64,000 nt of DNA from Rhodopseudomonas palustris HaA2 (GCF_000013365.1 NC_007778.1:1612001-1676000); one strand, 5' to 3'. Positions 52,807 to 61,338 are shown, numbered from the stretch's first letter. Numbers and translations: made by a program. Notes: generated by a model from the letters alone, not told the origin.

Positions 52807-53589
52807 TCAGTCGCCGAGCCCGCGCATCTCCTGCAGCAGATCAGGTCTCAGAATCACGATCTGTGAGCGCCGCGAGGCGACGATGCCCTTCTCCTGCATC
52901 CGTTTCAGGCTGATCGTCACCCATTGCCGTGTGGCGCCGACCATGTGGGCGAGATCGGCATGGGTGAAAGCCGCACCGATCAGGACGCCGTCGGCATCGT
53001 CGACGCCGTAGAGCTGGGCGAGATGCAGCAGCAGATGCGCCAGCCTTTCGGTGATCGAGCGGGTGCCCAGCATCTGCGCCAGCGCCGAGTAGCATTTGCC
53101 CTTGAAGGTCAGCCCCTCGATCAGCCCGATCGCCAGACCCGGAACCTCGACGACCAGCGCGCGCAGATCCTTGCCGGGCAATTGCACGATGTTGGAGTTG
53201 CTGGTCGCGACGCCGGACCACTGATGCACGCCGCTGCCGAAGACTTCCGGTCCGCCGACGAAATTGCCCGGATGCCAATAAGCGAGTGTGATCTCGCGGC
53301 CGGATGGGGCGGTGTAGAACACGCGGATTCGTCCGGTCTCGATCAGATAGATGCCGTCGTGTTTGGCGCCCTGATTGAACAGCGTCTTGCCGCGATACAG
53401 CACCTTGCGCCGGCCGTGCCGCAGCACGATCTCACGCTCGCGATCGGTCAGCGCTGCCAGCAGAGACGGCGGACCGCCCAGCGAACGGGCACTTTCCGTC
53501 AGCAGCAGGGAGTGTCCCGCCTGCGATGCGACGGCCGGGCGGGACGCCACCGGATTCGTTGCGGATTTGACTGAGGCGAGAACCTGCAT
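52807..53589 (-). CDS. Crp/Fnr family regulator (left copy)
   Basis: A 260-residue regulator. After about 35 polar residues, a cNMP-like barrel (about 50-165) includes KTLFNQGAKHDGIYLIETGRIRVFYTAPSGREITLAYW. The helix-turn-helix is DLAHMVGATRQWVTISLKRMQEKG at about 212-235. No Fnr-type cysteine cluster. Its recognition region resembles the regulator at 63732 (ARMIGATRQSISLALTRLQDDG), making the two paralogues at either end of the cluster. An inverted repeat precedes its start. Confidence 0.88.
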   Translation of the reverse strand: MQVLASVKSATNPVASRPAVASQAGHSLLLTESARSLGGPPSLLAALTDREREIVLRHGRRKVLYRGKTLFNQGAKHDGIYLIETGRIRVFYTAPSGREITLAYWHPGNFVGGPEVFGSGVHQWSGVATSNSNIVQLPGKDLRALVVEVPGLAIGLIEGLTFKGKCYSALAQMLGTRSITERLAHLLLHLAQLYGVDDADGVLIGAAFTHADLAHMVGATRQWVTISLKRMQEKGIVASRRSQIVILRPDLLQEMRGLGD

Positions 53590-53606
53590 GCGCACTCCGG
53601 ATTTGA

Positions 53607-53621
53607 CGTGTTCTAAACACG
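53607..53621. promoter_or_regulatory. Perfect inverted repeat before the left Crp/Fnr gene
   Basis: CGTGTT-CTA-AACACG, ending 17 bases before the start codon. It could be an autoregulatory operator. Confidence 0.5.
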
Positions 53622-53738
53622 CAGCAAACCTCGTGCCAATCGCTCGCAACTATGCCGTGCGTGGTCGATCGCTTCCCGGTCGCACGCGTGGACGCGGCCA
53701 AGCGACCCCGCGAACGCCTCAGCGCAACGGACGCCGAG

Positions 53739-54059
53739 CTATTCGTCGCCCAGAGCTCGGAGCAGGCTCCAGGGGTAGATGCCGCGATTGTGGCCGTCGG
53801 AGAAGGCGAGGTTGACGGCATAGCCGCCGATCGGGGCAACGCCGGTGATCGCCAGGCCGTCGAAGCGTTCCGGGAACACGCCGTCGATCCGCGCGCGGAC
53901 GCAGAACGCGCACCGGCAGGCCGCTCGCAACGCTCCGGCCGGCAGCCGAAGCTGTTCGCCATGATCGAGAACGAGTTCGAGCGCGTCGAGATCGGCGCTG
54001 ACGCCGATCCGCGCGGGTGCGACGTCGATCCGAGCGAGTTTGGACGGGGCAACAGACAT
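53739..54059 (-). CDS. DUF971 domain protein
   Basis: A 106-residue protein. The N-terminal strand pattern and LPAGALRAACRCAFC at about 40-54, with a CxCxxC cysteine motif, are DUF971. DUF971 domains occur beside Mrp/ApbC-type iron-sulfur carriers (for example plant HCF101) and gamma-butyrobetaine hydroxylase-like proteins. The GIYPWSLLRALG block is also typical. A role in Fe-S handling is inferred. RBS AGGAGA precedes the ATG. It is divergent from the ferredoxin reductase gene. Confidence 0.8.
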   Translation of the reverse strand: MSVAPSKLARIDVAPARIGVSADLDALELVLDHGEQLRLPAGALRAACRCAFCVRARIDGVFPERFDGLAITGVAPIGGYAVNLAFSDGHNRGIYPWSLLRALGDE

Positions 54060-54228
54060 CCGCGTGTTCTCCTGACCCGATCTCAGCATGCGGCAGCTGG
54101 CATCGACAGCAATTTGTTGCCTCGATCGATGCGTGCCGTCGCGTTCGGTCTGGCAATTCCTTGCTTGGCGTCGCATCGCGGCCCGCACACCATCGCGCAA
54201 CGTCGGCGTCATCAACGGATAGGATCAG

Positions 54229-55002
54229 ATGAGTGCATTCAACAGGGAGCGGGTGCTGTCGGTCCGGCACTGGACCGACACGCTGTTCAGCTTCAGGGCG
54301 ACCCGGAACTCGGGCTTCCGCTTCCTCAACGGGCAATTCGCGATGATCGGCCTCGAAGTCGATGGCCGGCCACTGCTGCGCGCTTACAGCATGGCCAGCG
54401 CCAACCACGAAGAGGCGCTGGAATTCTTCAGCATCAAGGTTCCGGACGGGCCGCTCACCTCGCGATTGCAGCAGATCAAGGAAGGCGACACCATCCTGGT
54501 CGGACGCAAGGCGACCGGTACACTCATCACCGACAATCTCATTCCCGGCAAGCGCCTGTTGCTGCTGTCGACCGGCACCGGACTGGCGCCGTTTGCCAGC
54601 CTGATCAAGGACCCGGAGGTCTATGAGCGTTTCGAGACCATCATTCTGGTGCACGGCTGCCGCCAGGTTTCCGAGCTCGCCTATGGCGAAGGCTTGGTGA
54701 CCTCGCTCGGCTCGGACGAATTCTTCGGGCCGCTGATGCGCGAGCAGTTCATCTACTACCCGACGGTGACCCGCGAGCCGTTCCGCAACCGCGGCCGCAT
54801 CACCGATCTGATCGCATCGGCGCAACTGTTCGACGACATCGGCCTGCCGGCGCTCGATCTCGAAACCGACCGCATCATGCTGTGCGGCAGTCCGGGCATG
54901 CTCGAAGAGCTGCGCGATGATTTCGAACGGGGCGGCTTCGTCGAAGGCAGCCACAGCGCGCCCGGGCACTTCGTCGTCGAAAAGGCCTTCGTCGAGCGCT
55001 AG
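54229..55002 (+). CDS. fpr: Ferredoxin-NADP reductase
   Basis: A 257-residue FAD enzyme moving electrons between NADPH and ferredoxin. FAD-binding block RAYSMASANHEEALEFFSIKVPDGPLTSRL at about 47-76; NADP-binding LLSTGTGLAPFASLIKDP at about 110-127; C-terminal CGSPGMLEELRDDFERGGFVEG near 223-244. The layout is the bacterial Fpr type. It precedes the flavoprotein-ferredoxin genes by 155 bases and could supply electrons to them. Confidence 0.92.
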   Translation: MSAFNRERVLSVRHWTDTLFSFRATRNSGFRFLNGQFAMIGLEVDGRPLLRAYSMASANHEEALEFFSIKVPDGPLTSRLQQIKEGDTILVGRKATGTLITDNLIPGKRLLLLSTGTGLAPFASLIKDPEVYERFETIILVHGCRQVSELAYGEGLVTSLGSDEFFGPLMREQFIYYPTVTREPFRNRGRITDLIASAQLFDDIGLPALDLETDRIMLCGSPGMLEELRDDFERGGFVEGSHSAPGHFVVEKAFVER

Positions 55003-55052
55003 GCGCGGCGCGCGTTCCCGATGGGACGCTCGTCCGGGGCAATGGTGGCGCC

Positions 55053-55068
55053 CTGACAACTAATTGCT
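55053..55068 (+). promoter_or_regulatory. Candidate shared operator ahead of the flavoprotein gene
   Basis: CTGACAACTAATTGCT, one base different from the copy before the TauE gene (63674-63689). It lies 88 bases before the ATG. Confidence 0.6.
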
Positions 55069-55156
55069 ATCGCGGTCGGGCCCGCCGTCTATTCTGACAG
55101 AAATTCCAGTTCTCCGCGGTGGAATGGAACTGCTGCGAACCCATGAGGAATCGGTG

Positions 55157-56899
55157 ATGGCGATGGACGAAATTCTCGACGACATGTCCGAAGTGTCCTG
55201 CGACGTGCTGGTGATCGGCGGCGGAACCGCCGGGCCGATGGCGGCGCTGAAGGCCAAGCTGAAGAACCCGAAGGCCAATGTGGTCCTCCTGGAGAAAGCC
55301 AACGTCAAGCGCTCCGGCGCGATCTCGATGGGCATGGACGGGCTCAACAACGCGGTGATCCCCGGCTACGCCACGCCGGAGCAGTACACCAAGGAGATCA
55401 CCATCGCGAACGACGGCATCGTCGACCAGAAGGCGGTCTACAAATATGCAGAAAATTGCTACTCGATCATCGAGGAGCTCGACTCCTTCGGCATCCGCTT
55501 CCTGAAGAACGAGAACGGCGACTTCGCGGTCAAGAAGGTGCACCATATCGGTACCTATGTGCTGCCGATGCCGAACGGCGAGACCGTCAAGAAGGCGTTG
55601 TACCGGCAGTTGCGCCGCGCCCGCATCCTGATCTCCAACCGCTACATGGCGACGCGGCTGCTGACCGGCAGCGACGGCCGGGTCGCCGGCGCCGTCAGCG
55701 TCAACACCCGCACGGCCGAGATTCTGGTGATCAAGGCCAAGGCGGTGATCCTGTGCATGGGCGCTGCCGGCCGGCTCGGGCTGCCGACCTCGGGCTACAT
55801 GTTCGGCACCTACGAGAACGCCGCGAATTCCGGCGACGGCTATGCGATGGCGTATCACGCCGGCGCCGCGCTGGCGAACCTCGAATGCTTCCAGATCAAT
55901 CCGCTGATCAAGGACTACAACGGTCCGGCCTGCGCCTATGTGGCCGGGCCTTACGGCGCCTTCACCGCCAACAACGAGGGCGCGCGCTTCATCGAATGCG
56001 ATTACTGGTCCGGCCAGATGATGTTGGAGTTCTTCAACGAGCTGCAGTCCGGCAAGGGCCCGGTATTCCTGAAGCTCAACCATCTGCACGAAGACACCAT
56101 CAGCGAAATCGAGACCACGCTGCACAAGGTCGAGCGGCCGACCCGCGGGCTGTTCCACGAAGGCCGCGGCACTGATTATCGCCAGCAGCCGATCGAGATG
56201 CACATCTCGGAGATCGGGTTCTGCTCCGGCCACAGCGCCTCCGGCGTGTTCGTCGACGAATTCGCCCGCACCACGATTCCCGGGCTGTACGCCGCCGGCG
56301 ACATGGCCAGCGTGCCGCACAACTACATGCTGGGCGCCTTCACCAACGGCGCGGTGGCCGGCGAGCACGCGATGGAGTTCGCCGACAATGCCGATTTCGC
56401 CGCATTCGACGCCGCCGACGTCGCGCGCGAGCGAGACCGGGTGATGGCGCCGACCAAGCGCGACGACGGCATTCCGCCGAACCAGATCGAATACAAGGCG
56501 CGGCGGCTGGTGAACGATTATCTGCAGCCACCAAAGGTGACGCGCAAGTTCGAGATCGGCCAGCGTCGGCTTGCCGAAGTCCGCGACGACATGGAGAACC
56601 GGATGATCGCCCGCAACGCGCACGAATTGCTGCGCGCGCTGGAGACTCAGTCGATCCTGGATTGCGCCGACATGGCGGCGCACGCTTCGCTGTATCGCAC
56701 CGAAAGCCGCTGGGGCCTCTATCATCTCCGCACCGACTATCCGGAGAAGGACGACGACAATTGGTTCTGCCACACGCTGCTCAGCAAGAAGGACGGCAAA
56801 ATGGCGAGCGAGAAGCGTGCGGTCGAGCCCTATATCGTTCCGATCGCCGACGACGAGAAGGACCTCTACGACAAGCAGCGCGTGCGCGCCTCCGCCTGA
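55157..56899 (+). CDS. AprA-like FAD flavoprotein (adenylylsulfate reductase alpha-like)
   Basis: A 580-residue flavoprotein of the fumarate reductase/AprA superfamily. The N-terminal FAD motif VLVIGGGTAGPMAALKAK is at about 18-35, followed by EKANVKRSGAISMGMDG and NDGIVDQK, typical of AprA. The second FAD region is LYAAGDMASVPHNYMLGAFTNGAVAGEHA. The C-terminal part is helical. The start is the ATG at 55157 with GAGGA 8 bases ahead; ATG 55124 is an alternative. It is followed 30 bases later by a ferredoxin. Classical AprA works on AMP sulfate; whether this one does is unknown. Confidence 0.88.
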   Translation: MAMDEILDDMSEVSCDVLVIGGGTAGPMAALKAKLKNPKANVVLLEKANVKRSGAISMGMDGLNNAVIPGYATPEQYTKEITIANDGIVDQKAVYKYAENCYSIIEELDSFGIRFLKNENGDFAVKKVHHIGTYVLPMPNGETVKKALYRQLRRARILISNRYMATRLLTGSDGRVAGAVSVNTRTAEILVIKAKAVILCMGAAGRLGLPTSGYMFGTYENAANSGDGYAMAYHAGAALANLECFQINPLIKDYNGPACAYVAGPYGAFTANNEGARFIECDYWSGQMMLEFFNELQSGKGPVFLKLNHLHEDTISEIETTLHKVERPTRGLFHEGRGTDYRQQPIEMHISEIGFCSGHSASGVFVDEFARTTIPGLYAAGDMASVPHNYMLGAFTNGAVAGEHAMEFADNADFAAFDAADVARERDRVMAPTKRDDGIPPNQIEYKARRLVNDYLQPPKVTRKFEIGQRRLAEVRDDMENRMIARNAHELLRALETQSILDCADMAAHASLYRTESRWGLYHLRTDYPEKDDDNWFCHTLLSKKDGKMASEKRAVEPYIVPIADDEKDLYDKQRVRASA

Positions 56900-56929
56900 T
56901 CTTTCCAATTTTCCAGCCTGGAGTTCAAA

Positions 56930-57163
56930 ATGCCGCTCGCCAGTTACGAAACCTCGGTTCCCGTCGTGGTCGACGAAGCCAAATGCATCGCCGACAAGGG
57001 CTGCACCGTCTGCGTCGACGTCTGCCCGCTCGATGTGCTGCGGATCAGCGATCTCACCGGCAAGGCCTTCATGGCCTATGACGAATGCTGGTACTGCATG
57101 CCGTGCGAAGCCGATTGCCCGACCGATGCCGTGAAGGTCAACATCCCCTATCTGCTGAGGTGA
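56930..57163 (+). CDS. Small 2[4Fe-4S] ferredoxin, AprB-like
   Basis: A 77-residue ferredoxin with two 4Fe-4S cysteine sets. The first, CIADKGCTVCVDVCP, is a C-x5-C-x2-C-x3-C variant; the second, CWYCMPCEADCP, is C-x2-C-x2-C-x3-C. The second set resembles AprB. It is about half as long as AprB and lacks the AprB C-terminal tail. It sits between the flavoprotein and a HEAT protein, with spacings of 30 and 3 bases, so a functional complex is likely. Confidence 0.9.
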   Translation: MPLASYETSVPVVVDEAKCIADKGCTVCVDVCPLDVLRISDLTGKAFMAYDECWYCMPCEADCPTDAVKVNIPYLLR

Positions 57164-57166
57164 CTC

Positions 57167-58144
57167 ATGGCCGAACCGTTCGAAGCCTACGACGATCTCG
57201 ACGACATCGACGACCGTCTGCATGCCGCCGATGCCGGTGAACGCCGGGTGGCGATCATCGCGCTGGCCAATTCCGGCGATCCCGGTGCGGTGACGCATCT
57301 CGACCGCATGACGGCCGATCCCGATCCCGGAGTGCGGCAGCAGGTCGGGCTGGCGCTCGCCGAATTCGACGGCCCGGAGGCGGCGGCTGCGCTCGCCAAG
57401 CTGGTGGTCGATCCGGAACAGGCGGTGGCGACGGCGGCGGCCGACGCGATGGCGGAGTTGAAAGATCCCGACAGCGCCGATGCGATCCTGCCACTGGTCG
57501 AGCATTCGCACGCTTTCGTGCGGATGGCGGCGCTGCGCGCACTCAAGGAATTGCGACGCAAGGATTCGCTGAAGCCGGCGCTGGATGCGCTGCGCGACAT
57601 CGACGCCTCGGTGCGGGTGCAGGCGATCGGCGTGATCGGCTTTCTCAAGCTGGAAGAATCGATTCCGGCGCTGACAGCGGCGACTTCCGATCCGGATCCG
57701 CATGTCCGGCGCGCCGCAGTCAGCGCACTGGCGTTCTCGCAACTCAAGCCGGCCGCCGACTCCATCACCCGGGCGCTGTCCGACGGCGACTGGATGGTGC
57801 GCGAGATCGCCGCCGAGACGCTCGGCACCAATGCCAACGGCCCACAGGCCGCCGACGCGCTGATCGGAGCGGTCGCCGACGAGTTCTGGCAGGTGCGGCT
57901 GAAGGCGGTGCGCAGCCTCGGCAAGCTGAAGGTGGCGCGCGGGGTGGCGCAGATCGGCGCGTGCATCGCGCATCAGCAGGCCAATCTGCGCAAGGAAGCC
58001 GCCGCCGCGCTCGGCGAGATCGCCGATCCAGCCGGCCAGAAATATCTCGAGCCGGTGATCGACGACGCCGATCCCGAAGTGCGAAAAAACGCCCGCTGGG
58101 CGCTGCAGCGCATCGACGCCAAGCGTAGCGCCAGCGGCGGGTGA
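57167..58144 (+). CDS. HEAT-repeat (PBS-lyase type) protein
   Basis: A 325-residue repeat protein built from about ten HEAT or PBS-lyase-type helical pairs, such as RRVAIIALANSGDPGAVTHL and VRMAALRALKELRRKDSLKPAL. Such proteins act as scaffolds or assist cofactor attachment. No cysteines or catalytic motifs are visible. It follows the ferredoxin by 3 bases, so it is probably co-translated and may help assemble the flavoprotein-ferredoxin pair. Repeats follow the stop. Confidence 0.88.
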   Translation: MAEPFEAYDDLDDIDDRLHAADAGERRVAIIALANSGDPGAVTHLDRMTADPDPGVRQQVGLALAEFDGPEAAAALAKLVVDPEQAVATAAADAMAELKDPDSADAILPLVEHSHAFVRMAALRALKELRRKDSLKPALDALRDIDASVRVQAIGVIGFLKLEESIPALTAATSDPDPHVRRAAVSALAFSQLKPAADSITRALSDGDWMVREIAAETLGTNANGPQAADALIGAVADEFWQVRLKAVRSLGKLKVARGVAQIGACIAHQQANLRKEAAAALGEIADPAGQKYLEPVIDDADPEVRKNARWALQRIDAKRSASGG

Positions 58145-58156
58145 GCTTCGCGTCTT

Positions 58157-58285
58157 CGTCATTCCGGGGCGCGCACAGCGACAGCTGCGAGCGAACCCGG
58201 AATCTCGCTGCGGTGATTTCGTCAACGTCACGATTCGTCGCGAGAGTCCCGGCTCGCTCGCCTTCGGCTCACGACCCGGAATGAC
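58157..58285. repeat. Intergenic palindromic repeat, CATTCCGGG type
   Basis: Arms begin CGTCATTCCGGGGCGCGC and end CACGACCCGGAATGAC, with matching CCCGGAATCTCG / GAGAGTCCCGG pieces inside. Confidence 0.75.
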
Positions 58286-58298
58286 CGCGTGAGAGATT

Positions 58299-58408
58299 CG
58301 TCATTGCGGCGACGCAATCCAGAACTGCAGGTGCAGCCTGCATGTGACGGCCCTGGATTGCCTCGCTGCCGGGCGACGCTTCGCGTCGCCCTCGGCTCGC
58401 AATGACGG
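58299..58408. repeat. Intergenic palindromic repeat, GCAATCCAG type
   Basis: Left arm CGTCATTGCGGCGACGCAATCCAG begins it (positions 58299-58322); right arm CTGGATTGCCTCG to CTCGCAATGACGG closes it. Third copy of the family at 33557. It ends 39 bases from the end of the convergent ATPase gene. Confidence 0.8.
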
Positions 58409-58446
58409 GTGCTGGCGCGATGCCTCGGCGGAACGCTGCAACGTAA

Positions 58447-59298
58447 CTACTTCACTGCCTGCTGATCGAAGGCGCGCAGGCTTTCGGCGCGGATCAAATC
58501 GAGGCAGTCTTTCTTGTAGGCTGCATAGGCCGGCGACAGCACCAGCTCGCTGCTGCGCGGGCGCGGCAGATCGATGCGCAGGTCGCGCAGGATGCGGCCG
58601 GGACCGGCGCTCATCAACAGCACGCGGTCGGCCAGGAAGATCGCCTCGTCGATGTCGTGGGTGACGAACACGATGGTGGTGCCGACCTGGGCCCACAGCG
58701 CCAGCAGGCTTTCCTGCATCACCGCCCTGGTCTGCGCATCGAGCGCGCCGAACGGCTCGTCCATCAGCAGCACCGCGGGGCGGTTGGCCAGCGCGCGGGC
58801 GATCGCCACCCGCTGCTGCATGCCGCCCGACAGGGTGTGCGGATAGGCGTCGGCGAAGCGAGTGAGCCCGACCATCGCGATCAGATCGTCGGCGATCGCG
58901 CCGGCCTGCTTGCTCGATTTGCCGGCCATGCTGGGGCCGTGCGAAATGTTGCTGCGCACCGATTTCCAGGGAAACAGATGCGGCTGCTGAAACACCATGC
59001 CGCGGTCCGGACCCGGGCCGGTGACCGGCTTGCGGGCGACACGGACACTGCCTTCGAACGGCGTCTCGAAACCCGCGATGGTGTTCAGCACGGTGGATTT
59101 GCCGCAGCCGGAAGGGCCGAGCAGGCAGACGAATTCACCGCGCCGGATCTGGAACGACACACGGTCGGCGGCCACCACCTGGCCTTTCGGCGTGTCGAAC
59201 ACGATGCTGACGTCGTCGACGTCGATCTCGATCGGGGCTTGCGTCGTCGCATCGGCGAGGCTCATGCGATTGTCCGCGAGCTGCATCATCGTCATCAT
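58447..59298 (-). CDS. NitT/TauT-type ABC transporter ATPase (transporter 2)
   Basis: A 283-residue ATPase. Walker A GPSGCGKST, LSGGMQQRVAIARAL, Walker B VLLMDEPFGALD and FVTHDIDEA are intact, matching the SsuB/TauB group. The first ATG at 59298 overlaps the permease stop; several nearby ATG codons (59289, 59286, 59265) are alternatives. Third gene of an operon with the permease and binding protein. Paralogous to the ATPase at 49402. Confidence 0.9.
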   Translation of the reverse strand: MMTMMQLADNRMSLADATTQAPIEIDVDDVSIVFDTPKGQVVAADRVSFQIRRGEFVCLLGPSGCGKSTVLNTIAGFETPFEGSVRVARKPVTGPGPDRGMVFQQPHLFPWKSVRSNISHGPSMAGKSSKQAGAIADDLIAMVGLTRFADAYPHTLSGGMQQRVAIARALANRPAVLLMDEPFGALDAQTRAVMQESLLALWAQVGTTIVFVTHDIDEAIFLADRVLLMSAGPGRILRDLRIDLPRPRSSELVLSPAYAAYKKDCLDLIRAESLRAFDQQAVK

Positions 59299-60056
59299 CG
59301 CCACCACACCAGTCGTTGCGTCAGCGCGGAAAATCCGCGATCGGCCAGAAACGAGATCGCCCCCAGCGCCACCAGCCCGCCCATCACCTGGCCGGTCTGC
59401 AAATTCTGCTGCGCGATCTCGATCCGGTAGACGATGCCCGCGAAGGCACCGGCCAGTTCGGCGGCGACCAGCGTATAGAACGAGATGCTGACCGCAGTGC
59501 GCAGCCCGACCGCGATGTAGGGCAGCGCGCCGAACAGCACGATCTCGGTCAGCATGCGGCGGCGCGGCGTGCCCAGCATCAAGGCGGCGCGGATCAGTCC
59601 GCGATCGATCTTCTGCACGCCGATGTGGGTGGTCAGCCACACGGTGAAGAACACGCCCCAGAACACCAGAAAGATCTTGCCGGTCTCCGACAGCCCGAAC
59701 CACAGGATCACGATCGGCACGAAGGCGATTGGCGGGATCGGGCGCAAGATATGAAACACCGGCGAGAACAGGCTCGAGATCATCTGGAACTGACCGGTCA
59801 GCACGCCGAACACCACGCCGATGCTGGCGCCGAGCAGATAGCCGCTGACGACGCGCGCGACGCTGTAGGCCAGATCGACCGCAAACTCGCCGCTCTTGAT
59901 CCACTCGCCCATCGCCACCGCCACCACGGTCGGCGGCGGAAACAGAATGATGTTGACGATCTGCGAGCGCGACACCAGCTCCCAGACCAGCAGGAACAGC
60001 GGGATCGACAAAATCGAGATCGCCGTATTGATCCGCTGCCGCCGTCCGCTGCTCAT
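59295..60056 (-). CDS. NitT/TauT-type ABC transporter permease (transporter 2)
   Basis: A 253-residue permease with six helices. The EAA-type loop is RAALMLGTPRRRMLTEIVLFGALPYIAVGL near 159-188. The ATG at 60056 is chosen because GAAGG lies 6 bases upstream; ATG 60098 would add 14 residues. The 170 to 220 bases between it and the binding-protein stop contain a palindromic repeat. Its stop overlaps the ATPase start by four bases. Confidence 0.88.
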   Translation of the reverse strand: MSSGRRQRINTAISILSIPLFLLVWELVSRSQIVNIILFPPPTVVAVAMGEWIKSGEFAVDLAYSVARVVSGYLLGASIGVVFGVLTGQFQMISSLFSPVFHILRPIPPIAFVPIVILWFGLSETGKIFLVFWGVFFTVWLTTHIGVQKIDRGLIRAALMLGTPRRRMLTEIVLFGALPYIAVGLRTAVSISFYTLVAAELAGAFAGIVYRIEIAQQNLQTGQVMGGLVALGAISFLADRGFSALTQRLVWWR

Positions 60057-60130
60057 GATCGGCCTTCGGGTGCTGGAGGTCGGAGTCACGTGTTTCATCG
60101 ACAGCTCGATCAGTCTCGGTTGATTACGCC

Positions 60131-60270
60131 GTTCACCTCTCCCCGGTTGCGGAGAGAGGTCGACCGGCTGAGCGCAGCGAAGTCGGGCGATGAGGGGGCT
60201 TTTCACCAAGTCATAACTCGCGGAAACGCCCCTCACGCCGACCCTCTCCCCGCAAGCGGGGCGAGGGAGA
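60131..60270. repeat. Intergenic repeat, CTCTCCCCG type
   Basis: Begins with CACCTCTCCCCGG and GAGAGAGG pieces, includes CGGCGTGAGGGGC-like text and ends with ACCCTCTCCCCGCAAGCGGG. This repeat family is common in rhizobial intergenic DNA. It lies inside the operon between the binding protein and the permease of transporter 2. Confidence 0.65.
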
Positions 60271-60273
60271 TCA

Positions 60274-61266
60274 CTAACCGCCCGCAGTGGTGTAGGTGAC
60301 GCGCGACGGATCGAGTTTCTTCAGGATTGCCGGGGCGAACACCTTTGTGAAATCCGGCATCGTGGCGCCGGGCGGGTGATTGCCGCTTTCCAGTCGCCAG
60401 GCCGCATGGGTCTTCAGCACGTCGAGCTGCCGGTCGTCGAGCCGCACCTGATAGACATAGTCGTTCCAGATCGGAGCCAGGTCTTCGCGCTTGATGGCGA
60501 CGGCCTTGGCGACCGTCGTGATCGCGTCTTCCGGATTGGCCTTCATCCAGGTCTCGGCGGCGATCATCGCCGCCATGAATTTCTCCATCAGCGGGCCGTT
60601 CTTCTCCAGATAGTCGCGCATCACCACGATGTTGAAGGTCTCCGAATAGATCCCCTTGGTATCGAGCTCGGCGACGTCGGCGCCCAACGTCTTCTTGGCG
60701 TTGGCGATGTGCGGCTCCCAGGTGTCGAATGCGTCGATGCTGCCGGACAGCAGCGCCGGCAGCATTTCCTGCGGACGCAAATTCACCAGCGTGACGTCGT
60801 CCTTCTTCAGCCCGGCCGCCTTCAGTAGCGCCAGCGTATAGACCTCGCTGCCGGTGCCGGCGGTGAAGGCGATCTTCTTGCCTTTCAGTCCAGCCTTGTC
60901 CTTGATGCCGGCCTTGGTGGCGACCACGGTTTTGAGGTCCGAGTATTCCATCCGCGCCAGGAACGCGATCGGCTGCCCGGCCATCGCCGCGGCGGTGACC
61001 GGGGCTTCCGCGGTGGTGGCGATGTCGGCGCCGCCGCCCACAACGGTGTCGAGGCATTGCTTGCCGGAGGTGAAGTTGCTCACGGAGATGTCGAGGCCGT
61101 GCTTTTCGAAGAAGCCCTTTTCCTTGGCGACGATGACGATGCCGGAAATCGGCCCGAGATTCTGCGCCAGCCTCGCCTTCAGCATCTCGGCCTCGGCGAT
61201 CTGCGGCCGCAGCAGCGAACTCAGTACCAGCGCTACGGTGATTGCGGCCGTTCTTGCATGCGACAT
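60274..61266 (-). CDS. NitT/TauT-type binding protein (transporter 2)
   Basis: A 330-residue periplasmic protein, normal length for TauA/SsuA. Signal peptide about 1-26 (ending AEAE). The lobes contain GIVIVAKEKGFFEKHGLDISV, SGKQCLDTVVGGGADIATTAEAPVT and KIAFTAGTGSEVYTLALLKAAG. ATG 61266 follows AAGGAGG. Shared operator element GATTAATTGCT lies about 60 bases upstream. Paralogous in fold to the binding protein at 51203 but without its C-terminal extension. Confidence 0.9.
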   Translation of the reverse strand: MSHARTAAITVALVLSSLLRPQIAEAEMLKARLAQNLGPISGIVIVAKEKGFFEKHGLDISVSNFTSGKQCLDTVVGGGADIATTAEAPVTAAAMAGQPIAFLARMEYSDLKTVVATKAGIKDKAGLKGKKIAFTAGTGSEVYTLALLKAAGLKKDDVTLVNLRPQEMLPALLSGSIDAFDTWEPHIANAKKTLGADVAELDTKGIYSETFNIVVMRDYLEKNGPLMEKFMAAMIAAETWMKANPEDAITTVAKAVAIKREDLAPIWNDYVYQVRLDDRQLDVLKTHAAWRLESGNHPPGATMPDFTKVFAPAILKKLDPSRVTYTTAGG

Positions 61267-61327
61267 AGGAGCCCCTCCTTGGTATTCGGTTTGAGACTGC
61301 ATCCTGGTTCCTGGCGTGGAACGCTCA

Positions 61328-61338
61328 AGCAATTAATC
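61328..61338 (-). promoter_or_regulatory. Candidate shared operator ahead of transporter 2
   Basis: Read toward the gene: GATTAATTGCT, matching the right half of the CTGACAAYTAATTGCT element. It is 61 bases from the binding-protein start. Confidence 0.5.

Noticed and set aside
55067-58231. A 1054-codon open frame on the minus strand opposite the flavoprotein, ferredoxin and HEAT genes
   Set aside because: It is an antisense shadow of GC-rich coding sequence. The plus strand carries three recognisable families and the minus frame is His/Arg/Asp-rich with no family resemblance.
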